From Lachnospiraceae bacterium UBA3820 (GTDB lineage Bacteria; Bacillota; Clostridia; Lachnospirales; Lachnospiraceae), in the NCBI GenBank assembly GCA_002369325.1, contig DFDU01000006.1:1-26999 (forward strand): a stretch of DNA of 26,999 nt, in the 5' to 3' direction. The position numbers and the translations under genes are program-made. Of the stretch, positions 1-7,171 are shown one piece after another; the first letter of the stretch is position 1, and each line of letters starts with the position of its first letter. The notes under the pieces were generated by a model that was given only the letters and a program-made list of their open reading frames with translations, was not told the DNA's origin and did not search any database.

Positions 1-185
1 AGAGCTGAGTTAGGCTTCTTAGGTGTAGCGGTCTTAACTGCTGTACAAACACCTCTCTTCTGTGGTGAAGCTGTATCTGTAGGCTTTTTCTTAAGTGAGT
101 TGTAGCTTCTTAAAAGTGCAGGAGCAGTAGACTTCTTTTCTACAGTCTGTCTTCCCTTTCTAACTAACTGGTTAAAAGTTGGCAT
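1..185 (-). CDS. rpsL: 30S ribosomal protein S12, N-terminal part (gene runs off the left edge)
   Basis: The reverse strand from 185 reads MPTFNQLVRKGRQTV, followed by a lysine-rich stretch ending PKKPNSAL. This is the universally conserved S12 N-terminus, so the identification is secure. S12 sits at the decoding centre of the small ribosomal subunit. About 61 codons are present; the rest lies left of the window. The ATG at 183-185 is preceded at good spacing by the ribosome binding site GGAGGTG, and a consensus promoter lies about 95 nt upstream. From general knowledge of Firmicutes, rpsG, fusA and tuf are expected to follow outside the window. Confidence 0.97.
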   Translation of the reverse strand, partial: MPTFNQLVRKGRQTVEKKSTAPALLRSYNSLKKKPTDTASPQKRGVCTAVKTATPKKPNSA

Positions 186-280
186 GTTTTCACCTCCGAT
201 TCTTATTAATTTACGTGAATATTATACACGCTTTTTTCGTGTGCTAATCAGCTAAAGCTCATATTTACGCACACTTGCAT

Positions 281-309
281 ATTATATTATCAAGTATTTC
301 CAATGTCAA
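281..309 (-). promoter_or_regulatory. Sigma-A-type promoter of rpsL
   Basis: On the minus strand a perfect -35 TTGACA (304-309) is separated by exactly 17 nt from a perfect -10 TATAAT (281-286). The predicted transcript starts near 274 and has an untranslated leader of about 90 nt before the rpsL ATG. Confidence 0.9.
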
Positions 310-446
310 CATTTTTTTACATATATTTCATTATTATATATTCTTCCTTATAAAAGATAACAAATCCGGACTGTTTTTCCATTTTTTAAGGCTTCTGAAA
401 GGCATCATAATAAAATCTTAAAAATTTCTATTTATTTCTTAATACT

Positions 447-475
447 TTAACTGATTGTTTCTTAAACCGTATTAT
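447..475 (+). promoter_or_regulatory. Probable promoter of the C39-like peptidase gene
   Basis: TTAACT (447-452, four of six -35 matches) and TATTAT (470-475, five of six -10 matches) are spaced by 17 nt. They lie about 50 nt upstream of the ATG at 527. The fit is reasonable but not consensus. Confidence 0.5.
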
Positions 476-526
476 TGCTATATTTTAGGCAGATTGGGAA
501 TAATAAACGATTAAGGAGGAAACCAA

Positions 527-1495
527 ATGAATACAATTCAGAATTATCAAACAAGCGATACAGCAATAAGATACGGAAGAACTAATCTTTCGCCTCAGCA
601 ATATAAGAAATATATGCAAAAGAGACGTCGCATAATAAAACATAATATAAGAGCCGCAATTTTATTAACAACAATCACTTCTATCATTTTAATAATTGCC
701 GGAAGCATGTTAAAAAAAGCTCTTGACGAATACGACAAAAGGAATTCCGTTATGGCAATGAACTATGATGCGGGAACTCAAAGCACCTATGACAGTTATG
801 ATGATGGCAGCTATGATGATGACAATAATGATTATGATATTTTCAGCAAACCATTTGATTTCGAAAGTGGTTATAATGACGAAATCCCATATCAGCTAAA
901 GGAATTTATGGATCGTCGTCCCGAAACCACCGATTTTGTAATGAGTTACCCTCAAAAGCATAATATGGAATATGATATAGATTTATCAAACGAAGTAAAT
1001 CCGGGAGAAATCCCATTACTGATCCAATGGGATGAGCGCTGGGGATATAAGCAATACGGAGATGATTTCTTTGCATTGAACGGTTGCGGTCCTACCTGTC
1101 TTTCTATGGTTTGCCTCGGACTCGGCGGTGATATAAAATATGACCCGTATACTGTCGGACAAATAATGGATTCAAACGATTATTACGAATACGGAGTCGG
1201 TTCCAAATGGACAATCATGACAGAAGGTGCAAGTCTTATAGGATTAGACGGTGAAGAAATAGCGCTTGATGAGTATGTTATAAGAAACAGGCTCGAAAAC
1301 GGCTCACCGATAATATGCAGCATGGGCGAAGGAGATTTTACACAGAGCGGACATTTTATAGTGCTTACCGGAATTGATTCCGAAGGAAATATAACCGTAA
1401 ATGATCCGTGCAGCAAAATCAACAGTGCCAAATCCTGGGAATTGTCAACACTCATACCTCAGATAAAAAACCTCTGGGCATTCTCACTCAATTAA
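527..1495 (+). CDS. Membrane-anchored C39-like cysteine peptidase
   Basis: This 322-residue protein has a basic N-terminus (KRRR at 32-35) and one membrane segment at about 42-60, suggesting type II topology with an outside C-terminus. An Asp/Tyr/Ser-rich linker (about 80-110) leads to a papain-like C39-type domain (about 160-320). The likely catalytic residues are visible: Cys187 in NGCGPTC, His276 in SGHFIVL and Asp293 in VNDP. C39 peptidases of exporters cut double-glycine leaders, but single-domain relatives in clostridia have unknown substrates. There is no fused ABC transporter and no peptide gene nearby, so bacteriocin processing is not supported. The start follows the strong ribosome binding site AAGGAGG. 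The gene stands alone and the palindromic repeat begins at its stop codon. Confidence 0.8.
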   Translation: MNTIQNYQTSDTAIRYGRTNLSPQQYKKYMQKRRRIIKHNIRAAILLTTITSIILIIAGSMLKKALDEYDKRNSVMAMNYDAGTQSTYDSYDDGSYDDDNNDYDIFSKPFDFESGYNDEIPYQLKEFMDRRPETTDFVMSYPQKHNMEYDIDLSNEVNPGEIPLLIQWDERWGYKQYGDDFFALNGCGPTCLSMVCLGLGGDIKYDPYTVGQIMDSNDYYEYGVGSKWTIMTEGASLIGLDGEEIALDEYVIRNRLENGSPIICSMGEGDFTQSGHFIVLTGIDSEGNITVNDPCSKINSAKSWELSTLIPQIKNLWAFSLN

Positions 1496-1644
1496 AAAAC
1501 GGGATAGTTCCTGAAAATATAAAGCAAAAAGCAAACAGGTTCGTACAAGTACTAAGCATAGCGTCAAGTCTAACGTGCTATGAGTGTACTTCGTATGAAC
1601 CTGTTTGTTTTTAGTACTCTTAGTCAAGAACCGTCCCGGTTTTT
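1495..1644. repeat. 150-nt nested imperfect palindrome, MITE/REP-like element
   Basis: The outer arms 1495-1514 and 1624-1644 are near-perfect inverted repeats: AAAAACGGGATAGTTCCTGA against the complement AAAAACCGGGACGGTTCTTG. Inside them is a second, longer inverted repeat (1532-1607). The element fills the whole gap between the peptidase stop codon and the hsp20 stop codon. The GGGACGGTTCTTG-type ends resemble termini I recall from REP/MITE-like repeats near IS200-type transposases in clostridia. That link is from memory and was not searched. There is no second copy in the window. Confidence 0.6.
1532..1607. terminator. Bidirectional terminator between convergent genes
   Basis: A long imperfect hairpin pairs CAAACAGGTTC (1532-1542) with GAACCTGTTTG (1597-1607). 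The pairing continues with mismatches through TAC, AGTAC and CATAGC to a loop of about 14 nt. T-rich tails follow on both strands (GTTTTT on plus; CTTTTT on minus). It lies between the convergent peptidase and hsp20 genes. Confidence 0.7.
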
Positions 1645-1645
1645 A

Positions 1646-2047
1646 CTATTTAATAGGTATTCTTTTTCTTTCTTCGCCTTCGACAGACTTTTCAGGATTG
1701 GCTATTATAATATTAAGAACTCCGTCTTTAAATGCTGCCGTTATATCCTCCTGCTTAACCTTCTTTCCTACATAAAAGGTACGCTTGCATCCACCTACAA
1801 GCCTCTCGCGCCTTATATAATGAATTTTTGTTTCATCCTGTTCTATGGCATCATCATATTTACGATTTGCAATAATCGTAAGCTTGCCGTCAACAAGCTC
1901 TGCCTGAACATCTTCTCTCGAAAAGCCCGGTATCTCTATCTCCAAAAGGTAGTTTCCGTCCTTTTCCTGAATATCCGTGCGCATAATCTGCGGAATGCCG
2001 ACCAGATCGCTGTCAAATATATTTATCATTTCATCTTCAAATAACAT
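1646..2047 (-). CDS. Hsp20/alpha-crystallin family small heat-shock protein
   Basis: This 133-residue cytoplasmic chaperone would bind unfolding proteins without ATP. The alpha-crystallin domain spans about residues 30-125: it opens with YLLEIEIPGFSREDVQ, has the central strands GKLTIIANRK, and ends with the family signature FKDGVLNIIIAN. A short tail carries RIPIK, a classic I-x-I-type C-terminal anchor for oligomer assembly. Its length is typical of bacterial Hsp18/Hsp20. The ATG at 2047 follows GGAGGC. It has its own sigma-A-like promoter and is convergent with the peptidase gene. No CIRCE element (HrcA operator) is visible. Confidence 0.93.
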   Translation of the reverse strand: MLFEDEMINIFDSDLVGIPQIMRTDIQEKDGNYLLEIEIPGFSREDVQAELVDGKLTIIANRKYDDAIEQDETKIHYIRRERLVGGCKRTFYVGKKVKQEDITAAFKDGVLNIIIANPEKSVEGEERKRIPIK

Positions 2048-2058
2048 ATATATCGCCT

Positions 2059-2095
2059 CCGATATCTATTATAGCCGATATCATTTTAAAATCAA
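2059..2095 (-). promoter_or_regulatory. Promoter of hsp20 with paired GATATC palindromes
   Basis: On the minus strand, TTGATT (2090-2095) and a perfect TATAAT (2068-2073) are spaced by 16 nt. Two copies of GATATCGG (plus-strand CCGATATC at 2059-2066 and 2075-2082) flank the -10 box at a 16-nt period. They may be an operator, but no known heat-shock operator consensus matches. Confidence 0.6.
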
Positions 2096-2119
2096 GTCGA
2101 GTCGGCAATTTTAACGAAC

Positions 2120-2938
2120 TTAATCATTATCCGCTTTTTCATCAATTTCTATATCACCCATATCACAGTTTACCGATATCATATTATCTCCGTCCGACTT
2201 ATATTTTCCGCCTTGCGATTTATCATCAAATTCAATTTCACCCATATCAACTTTTAAATCATAACCGTATGTTTTTTTACCATTCTTAACGAGCTTCAAT
2301 TCGGCTGAACCCATATCAAGATCGGCATCAAGGGTTCCAAGTTTTACATGGTCAAATTCAAGACTTCCCATATCAAGATTTATATCTGCTTTTTCGAAAT
2401 AACAATCTTTTGCTTCAAAACTTCCCATATCAAGTTCTGCAGTCAGTTTTTTGCAATTACATTTTGATATTTCAAAGCTTCCCATATCAAGAGTCAAATC
2501 TATATTATCAAATTTTGCATCCTTAGGATAATATATTTTTACGTAGGCATCCTCTTCATCATCAAAATTCAAACCGAATTTGAATACAAAAATATCACTT
2601 GAATATTTTACCTTAAGCTTACCGTCCTTCACGCTGTAAGGAACTGTATCTTTTCCGTAAGCAAAAACAGAATATTCTATATAATAGTTATCATCATCCG
2701 AAGGAATAAAATATATATCTTCACTATCCAGATTTATTTCAATATCATTAATCTTTTCAAGTTTTATTTTATCACTTACTATATGATTCTTGTTTTCAAC
2801 AGTAACAAATCTGTTTTTCTTTTTATCCCAACCTATGTATGCGCTTCCCCCGCAAAAAAGACCGATTGCAGCAATAATGCCTCCAAGAACGATAAATATC
2901 GCTGACAATACCAATAATACTCTTGTTAAACTCTTCAT
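2120..2938 (-). CDS. DUF4097-type membrane-anchored beta-repeat protein
   Basis: This 272-residue protein has an N-terminal membrane anchor at about 6-33 (LLVLSAIFIVLGGIIAAIG) and an acidic, beta-rich outside part. From about residue 148 it carries six copies of an (L/V/C)DMG(S/E/D) motif. The first three intervals are exactly 19 residues and later ones are longer, which suggests a beta-helix or adhesin-like fold as in DUF4097 proteins. The ATG at 2936-2938 is chosen because AGGAGGT lies 8 nt upstream; a longer reading frame back to 2968 would bury this site inside the preceding gene. It starts one base after the DUF1700 stop. Known DUF4097/DUF1700/PadR modules are tied to envelope-stress responses; its precise role is unknown. 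Confidence 0.8.
   Translation of the reverse strand: MKSLTRVLLVLSAIFIVLGGIIAAIGLFCGGSAYIGWDKKKNRFVTVENKNHIVSDKIKLEKINDIEINLDSEDIYFIPSDDDNYYIEYSVFAYGKDTVPYSVKDGKLKVKYSSDIFVFKFGLNFDDEEDAYVKIYYPKDAKFDNIDLTLDMGSFEISKCNCKKLTAELDMGSFEAKDCYFEKADINLDMGSLEFDHVKLGTLDADLDMGSAELKLVKNGKKTYGYDLKVDMGEIEFDDKSQGGKYKSDGDNMISVNCDMGDIEIDEKADND
2152..2491 (-). repeat. In-gene repeats encoding the DMG(S) motif
   Basis: Six copies of a plus-strand CCCATATCA core occur at about 2157, 2241, 2311, 2368, 2425 and 2481. The last four are exactly 57 nt apart, matching the 19-residue protein repeat, and share a longer CCCATATCAAG core. The nucleotide identity suggests fairly recent tandem duplication inside the DUF4097 gene. 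Confidence 0.75.
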
Positions 2939-2939
2939 A

Positions 2940-3527
2940 TTATTGTACCTCCTTTTTTGACTTATCAATTGTTTTATTAAATATTTTTCCGATTATCCAG
3001 AAAATAAATTGGCAAATCTTAATTGAAAAAAGCATGAATAGCAAGCTGATACCTACCATCACCATCGACAAGCCTATAACAGCTACGCCTGTCATCGGGA
3101 GAGTAAACAGGAATGTGAATCCGGCAACAACCGCTACAATTGCACCTACAAGAACTCCTATACCGGCTAAGCCAAATGCAAGTACGAGTGAAAATCCCGT
3201 AATTCCAAATGCAAAAATAAGTGCAAGTGCCGTAATTGCAACAGGTAAACCTATAGGAATTGCAAACAGAACCAAGATTCCAACAAGACAGCCATGTGTC
3301 TTTTTCTTTACGGATTCCTCAGGATTATTTAAGCTTTTAAGTGCATTATCGCTCAAAATCGAATTAGCCAAATCCCTTGGTGTTCCGAGTTTTTCCACAA
3401 TATCATCACCATTTGATTCTATATCTGCCACATATTCTCTGTAATATTCCATGGCACTTCTTTTTTCTTCTTTTGATAACGGATTAAGATATCCGCTTAA
3501 TTCCGTCAGATATTTTTCGCTGTTCAT
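2940..3527 (-). CDS. DUF1700 (HAAS-domain) integral membrane protein
   Basis: This 195-residue protein begins with the HAAS helical region (about 1-65; NPLSKEEKRSAMEYYREYVAD), typical of proteins that partner PadR regulators. Glycine-rich hydrophobic segments follow at about 78-170, probably four or more membrane spans, and a basic C-terminus ends it. Its start overlaps the padR stop by one base (TAATG), and a GGAGGGG ribosome binding site lies inside padR, so the two genes are translationally coupled. In related three-gene modules this protein probably senses envelope state or controls the DUF4097 protein. No enzyme motif is visible. Confidence 0.85.
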   Translation of the reverse strand: MNSEKYLTELSGYLNPLSKEEKRSAMEYYREYVADIESNGDDIVEKLGTPRDLANSILSDNALKSLNNPEESVKKKTHGCLVGILVLFAIPIGLPVAITALALIFAFGITGFSLVLAFGLAGIGVLVGAIVAVVAGFTFLFTLPMTGVAVIGLSMVMVGISLLFMLFSIKICQFIFWIIGKIFNKTIDKSKKEVQ

Positions 3528-3838
3528 TATATATCCCCTCCTAACAATGTATTTATCTTATTTCGATATTCTTTCCACTCTTTGACGTAATACTCAAGCT
3601 TTTCCTTTCCCATATCCGTTAAGGAGTAAAACCTTCGGTTTCTTCCCGAATCCGGTACGTCATAAGTCGTAAGCAATCCGTCCTTTTGTAATCTCCTTAA
3701 TACCGGATAAAGTGTCGACTCCGAAATGTCTATAACATCCTGAACTTTTTTGGTTAATACATATCCGTAAGCATCTCCGTCAACCAGCGCTGCCATAACA
3801 CATGCATCCAAAAGCGGAGCACCCAATTGATAAATCAT
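3527..3838 (-). CDS. PadR-family transcriptional regulator
   Basis: This 103-residue winged-helix DNA-binding protein carries the PadR signature: GDAYGYVLTKKVQ, then ISESTLYPVLRRLQKDGLL (recognition helix), then GRNRRFYSLTDMGKEKL (wing and start of the dimerisation helix), at about residues 20-85. It belongs to the short PadR subfamily, with a single C-terminal helix. The start has AGGTG upstream. It is first in the operon with DUF1700 and DUF4097. Autoregulation is likely, because a perfect 23-nt palindrome lies between its promoter and its coding region. Confidence 0.93.
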   Translation of the reverse strand: MIYQLGAPLLDACVMAALVDGDAYGYVLTKKVQDVIDISESTLYPVLRRLQKDGLLTTYDVPDSGRNRRFYSLTDMGKEKLEYYVKEWKEYRNKINTLLGGDI

Positions 3839-3915
3839 ATAATCACCTGCCTTCTGTTATCTGATTTAATATACATCTGTTAATATTATTATTCTTTTAA
3901 TATTGTTTTCTCATT

Positions 3916-3938
3916 AATATTATATGACATATAATATT
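3916..3938. promoter_or_regulatory. Perfect palindrome, candidate PadR operator
   Basis: AATATTATATG and CATATAATATT form an 11-bp perfect inverted repeat around a single central A. It sits just downstream of the padR -10 box, covering the early transcribed region. A related half-site (ATATAATATT, 3961-3970) lies inside the promoter spacer. Known PadR operators are AT-rich palindromes with ATGT/ACAT-type arms. Assignment to this PadR is inference. Confidence 0.6.
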
Positions 3939-3950
3939 GTTTACATGCAT

Positions 3951-3979
3951 ACTATACGATATATAATATTATTTGTCAA
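3951..3979 (-). promoter_or_regulatory. Promoter of the padR-DUF1700-DUF4097 operon
   Basis: On the minus strand a perfect -35 TTGACA (3974-3979) is spaced 17 nt from TATAGT (3951-3956, five of six). The transcript would begin near 3944 with a leader of about 105 nt, starting just before the palindrome at 3916-3938. Confidence 0.8.
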
Positions 3980-4001
3980 TAGTAAATTTTTAAAATTTAT
4001 T

Positions 4002-4035
4002 AAAAAAACAGACGGCTTATATAAACCAAGCCGTC
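4002..4035 (-). terminator. Intrinsic terminator after the HD-GYP gene
   Basis: On the minus strand an 8-bp GC-rich stem (GACGGCTT at 4011-4018 with AAGCCGTC at 4028-4035, 9-nt loop) is followed by TGTTTTTTT. It ends the cobalamin left block 45 nt after the HD-GYP stop codon and shields the padR promoter. Confidence 0.9.
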
Positions 4036-4079
4036 CGCTTATAATTCAGATACTTTTACAACACCTGATCTTTATTTTG

Positions 4080-7000
4080 TTATTTATCTTTATTTCTATT
4101 TTCCTCCGCCTCTTTATGCACATCATTATCGGTTGAAGAATTACTGTCTATATCATCAAGCAACCCTTCTTCATAAAGCTTATTTACAACATCTACAACC
4201 TCATCACAAAGCTGAGTACCCTTAACTCTGTTTATCTCTGCTATTACATCTTCGAGTTTCATTTTTTTCCTGTAAGGTCGATTCGAATACATGGCATCAA
4301 ATGTATCCGCTACTGCTATAATCCTTGCTATAAGCGGTATCTCATCCTTCTTAAGACCCTTAGGATATCCCTTACCGTCTACTCTTTCATGATGATAACC
4401 CGCACCAAGCGAAAGACTCGGCATAATTTTTATGTCCTTTAAAATCTCATATCCGTTCGGTGCATGCGATTTAATTATGGCATATTCTTCATCATCAAGC
4501 TTACCCTGCTTGCCAAGTATATTGTCGGGAATACTGATTTTTCCTATATCATGTAAAAGTGCTATATTATATATTTCTTCAAGTTCTTCCTCATTGAAGC
4601 CCATGCGGCTTGCAAAAAGCTCTGTATATTTAGCCACCCTGAATGAATGACCGTTTGTATATTTATCCTTCATATCTATGCATTTTGCGAAGGCTGAAAT
4701 CATCTCATGTGTAAATTCTTTATTTTCCTGCTGTTTCTTCTCAAATATCTTAGTCTTGTGTCCAATAAAGACTTTAATAAAGAGTGCCATCAATATGGCT
4801 GTAATTGCAAACATAAACAAATAGAACCATATTGTTTCATAAAATGCCGCCTGCTTAATAATTGTAAGCTCGATATATTTTTGTTCCTCGCCCGTCAGCG
4901 GATTTACTATCGCAATACGATAAGTATAAGTTCCCGCATCAAGGTTGGTATATGTCTGAGGCTCAATTTCATACTGCGGCTTTATAACAGGCTCATCATC
5001 AAAACCTTTAAGATAACAGCTTATGCTCGGATTCTTTATCGAATATGTAAGTGCATAGCCGTAAACAGTAAGTCTTTTTGTGTTAGCGGGTATAGTAACG
5101 CTTGTTTCATTACCTACATATATCTTCTTTCCGTCAACATCGATCATAGGTATGCCAAGCTTTATTTCATTTGAAATATTATCATTTTCATATATATTTA
5201 CGGAGCAGACTCCCGACGAACAGGAAATATAAAGAGTTCCATCTTCATCAAGATAGTTTCTCGAATTTGCTGTAGTCACATAAGGAAGTCCGGTTTTTGA
5301 ATCATAAAACGAATACTCAAGAGTATCATCCTTCATCAGATCGGCACCATTTACAACATATATTCCGTTACTGCTCAAAATCCATACTGTTCCATCTTCC
5401 TTAAAAAACATATCGAAATTATTGGAATACGGAAAATTACTTACGGTATCTATTACACTGTCCTTCATGTATGATATTGAATTACTTGTAATAATCCAAA
5501 ATACATCATTATATTTATCGTATTTTATTCTTAATACGGCTCCCGATTGCAATCCGTCCTCTATGCCGAGTCTTGATATTCTTCCGCCGTTTATAACATA
5601 TATTCCATCTCCGTCGCTGCCAAGATATAATTCATTATTTTTTCCTTCGCACACGGTAAGAATTTCGGTATTACTTATACCGTTTTCCGCACCATAGGTT
5701 GCCGTTACCTTATCATTTTCAATAATGCATAAGCCACCGCTTGTTGCCACTGCCATCCTGCCATCGGAAAGCTCCGTAATGGTTCGTACCCGGTTTGAGG
5801 TCATACCCTCATCCATCGTAAAAGTTTTTATATTACTTCCATCATATTTTATCAATCCGTAGTCACTATATGTGCATAACCATAAATTTCCCTTTGAATC
5901 GGTTTTTATGGATCTTATTCTTATCTCATGAAGAGTCTTTGTTAATTCATCCGGTTTTATCTTATAATCATCATTTAATATATAAAGACCCTTATCGGTT
6001 CCTATATATAATTTCCCGTTATATTTACAGGTCGTATTTACAACCATATTTCCCAGTGAAGCGACCTTACTTATATCCGTAAATCTGCATTCACATATTT
6101 TAAGGACGCCCTGTCTCGATGATGTAAACCAAAGATTGCCTTCATAATCCATCATCATCTTATCAATAGAATTATCCATTTTAAGATTCTTAATCTGCGT
6201 GAACCTTTTATTATCCTTTATAAAGCCGATTCCGTTATCCGCACAAAGCCATATATAACCGTTTACATAGGATAATGAATTTATATTTACGAGCGGTGAC
6301 ACTGAAATGACTTGATAATTTTTTAAATCTTCTTCCATATTTCCGTAAATCACTTCCGACTCGTCGGTTCCCAGATAGACGAATCCGGGATTTTGGGAGT
6401 CCGGATATACAGAAGTAACAAAACCGAAATTCATTTCCTTACCACTCATAAAGGCAGTAACCTTTTTATTTTCCAATGTAAATATGGAACCGCTCAATGT
6501 TTCGCCGTATATAACTCCGTTAGGTCCCATCATAAGCTGGTAAATATATTCATTATTTACCTGTGGCTCATTTATTAAATGAAAAGTATTATCATTGTCA
6601 ACATATGCAAGTCCCTGTGTGGAGCCGATTATTATATTTCCTTCCTCATCCTCAACCATCGCACGTATGGAATATGAATTAAGGCCTTCCACCTGTCCGT
6701 AAACGGTAAACTCCCCATCCTTATAAACGGCAACTCCGTTATCATTTGTCCCGATCCATAACCTGTCTTTGCTGTCGACATAAAGACTTACAACACTTGC
6801 TATTCCGTTTGATGCATCAAATCGTTCAAAATCTTTACCATTATATCTGATAAGACCACTGTAACTTCCTATCCATATAAATCCGTCTGAAGTCTGTGCT
6901 ATCGCATTTGCCTCCGAGGTCGGCATACCTGTGGTATTATCATATAAAATGGATGTATATCCGACACCGTTTCCGGTAAAATCCACCTTGTGAGTTTTTT

Positions 7001-7169
7001 CTTCTTTTACCGCATCCTCTTCCGATAGTAATTCTTTGTCGGCAGAATTAACTGTAACATTTTTATTATGTGTACCCGCATATGAAATAATACCGCTAAA
7101 AGAAACTGCAGCAGCAAATACTGAAAATAAAACTGTTTTTTTAATTATATTTTTTATTTTATTTTTCAT
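4080..7169 (-). CDS. Extracytoplasmic propeller sensor with cytoplasmic HD-GYP phosphodiesterase domain
   Basis: This 1029-residue protein starts with a signal peptide (about 1-31, possible cut after SYA). A large extracytoplasmic part has many Reg_prop-type propeller repeats (IWIGSYSGLIRYNG, LWIGTNDNGVAVYKDG, LWFTSSRQGVLKI). A Y_Y_Y domain (about 690-770) with YTNLDAGTYTYRI, one membrane span (about 781-805) and an HD-GYP domain (about 815-1000) follow. The metal and catalytic signature is intact: HDIGK (His873-Asp874), HHERVDGKGYP (926-936) and ADTFDAMYSNRPYR. HD-GYP enzymes hydrolyse cyclic-di-GMP. The front end matches that of hybrid two-component sensors for oligosaccharides, but here the output is HD-GYP, not a histidine kinase. 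AAGGAGTG precedes the ATG, which lies 2 nt after the stop of the cysteine-rich gene, so it is the last gene of the B12 block. Confidence 0.9.
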   Translation of the reverse strand: MKNKIKNIIKKTVLFSVFAAAVSFSGIISYAGTHNKNVTVNSADKELLSEEDAVKEEKTHKVDFTGNGVGYTSILYDNTTGMPTSEANAIAQTSDGFIWIGSYSGLIRYNGKDFERFDASNGIASVVSLYVDSKDRLWIGTNDNGVAVYKDGEFTVYGQVEGLNSYSIRAMVEDEEGNIIIGSTQGLAYVDNDNTFHLINEPQVNNEYIYQLMMGPNGVIYGETLSGSIFTLENKKVTAFMSGKEMNFGFVTSVYPDSQNPGFVYLGTDESEVIYGNMEEDLKNYQVISVSPLVNINSLSYVNGYIWLCADNGIGFIKDNKRFTQIKNLKMDNSIDKMMMDYEGNLWFTSSRQGVLKICECRFTDISKVASLGNMVVNTTCKYNGKLYIGTDKGLYILNDDYKIKPDELTKTLHEIRIRSIKTDSKGNLWLCTYSDYGLIKYDGSNIKTFTMDEGMTSNRVRTITELSDGRMAVATSGGLCIIENDKVTATYGAENGISNTEILTVCEGKNNELYLGSDGDGIYVINGGRISRLGIEDGLQSGAVLRIKYDKYNDVFWIITSNSISYMKDSVIDTVSNFPYSNNFDMFFKEDGTVWILSSNGIYVVNGADLMKDDTLEYSFYDSKTGLPYVTTANSRNYLDEDGTLYISCSSGVCSVNIYENDNISNEIKLGIPMIDVDGKKIYVGNETSVTIPANTKRLTVYGYALTYSIKNPSISCYLKGFDDEPVIKPQYEIEPQTYTNLDAGTYTYRIAIVNPLTGEEQKYIELTIIKQAAFYETIWFYLFMFAITAILMALFIKVFIGHKTKIFEKKQQENKEFTHEMISAFAKCIDMKDKYTNGHSFRVAKYTELFASRMGFNEEELEEIYNIALLHDIGKISIPDNILGKQGKLDDEEYAIIKSHAPNGYEILKDIKIMPSLSLGAGYHHERVDGKGYPKGLKKDEIPLIARIIAVADTFDAMYSNRPYRKKMKLEDVIAEINRVKGTQLCDEVVDVVNKLYEEGLLDDIDSNSSTDNDVHKEAEENRNKDK

Positions 7170-7171
7170 TT

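Larger units (their letters stand above)
186..526. other. Divergent intergenic region between rpsL and the C39-like peptidase gene
   Basis: This 341-nt stretch has no convincing ORF. It holds the rpsL promoter (281-309, minus), an rpsL leader of roughly 90 nt with a small ACACG/CGTGT hairpin near 226-242, and a plausible promoter for the plus-strand peptidase gene (447-475). The part between about 310 and 440 is AT-rich, and I see no structured element in it. Confidence 0.7.

Noticed and set aside
214..240. Second rpsL promoter from a TATAAT near 220-225 on the minus strand
   Set aside because: No acceptable -35 or TGn extension is present, and it lies inside the leader of the consensus promoter.
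527..1495. Bacteriocin-processing exporter
   Set aside because: Only the peptidase-like domain is present; there is no ABC transporter domain and no double-glycine precursor peptide nearby.
1408..1614. Plus-strand 68-codon frame crossing the peptidase end and the palindromic repeat
   Set aside because: It runs out of the peptidase gene in another frame and through a hairpin; there is no ribosome binding site and no conserved motif.
1580..2044. Plus-strand 154-codon frame opposite hsp20
   Set aside because: It is almost entirely antisense to a well-supported Hsp20 gene, with no recognisable domain.
2152..2491. CRISPR-like array suggested by regularly spaced repeats
   Set aside because: The repeats are 11-14 nt, lie in frame in a coding gene and encode a 19-residue protein repeat; there are no cas genes.
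3924..4136. Plus-strand 70-codon frame over the PadR control region and the HD-GYP terminator
   Set aside because: It covers a promoter, a palindrome and a terminator, is Ile/Leu/Phe rich by AT bias, and has no ribosome binding site.
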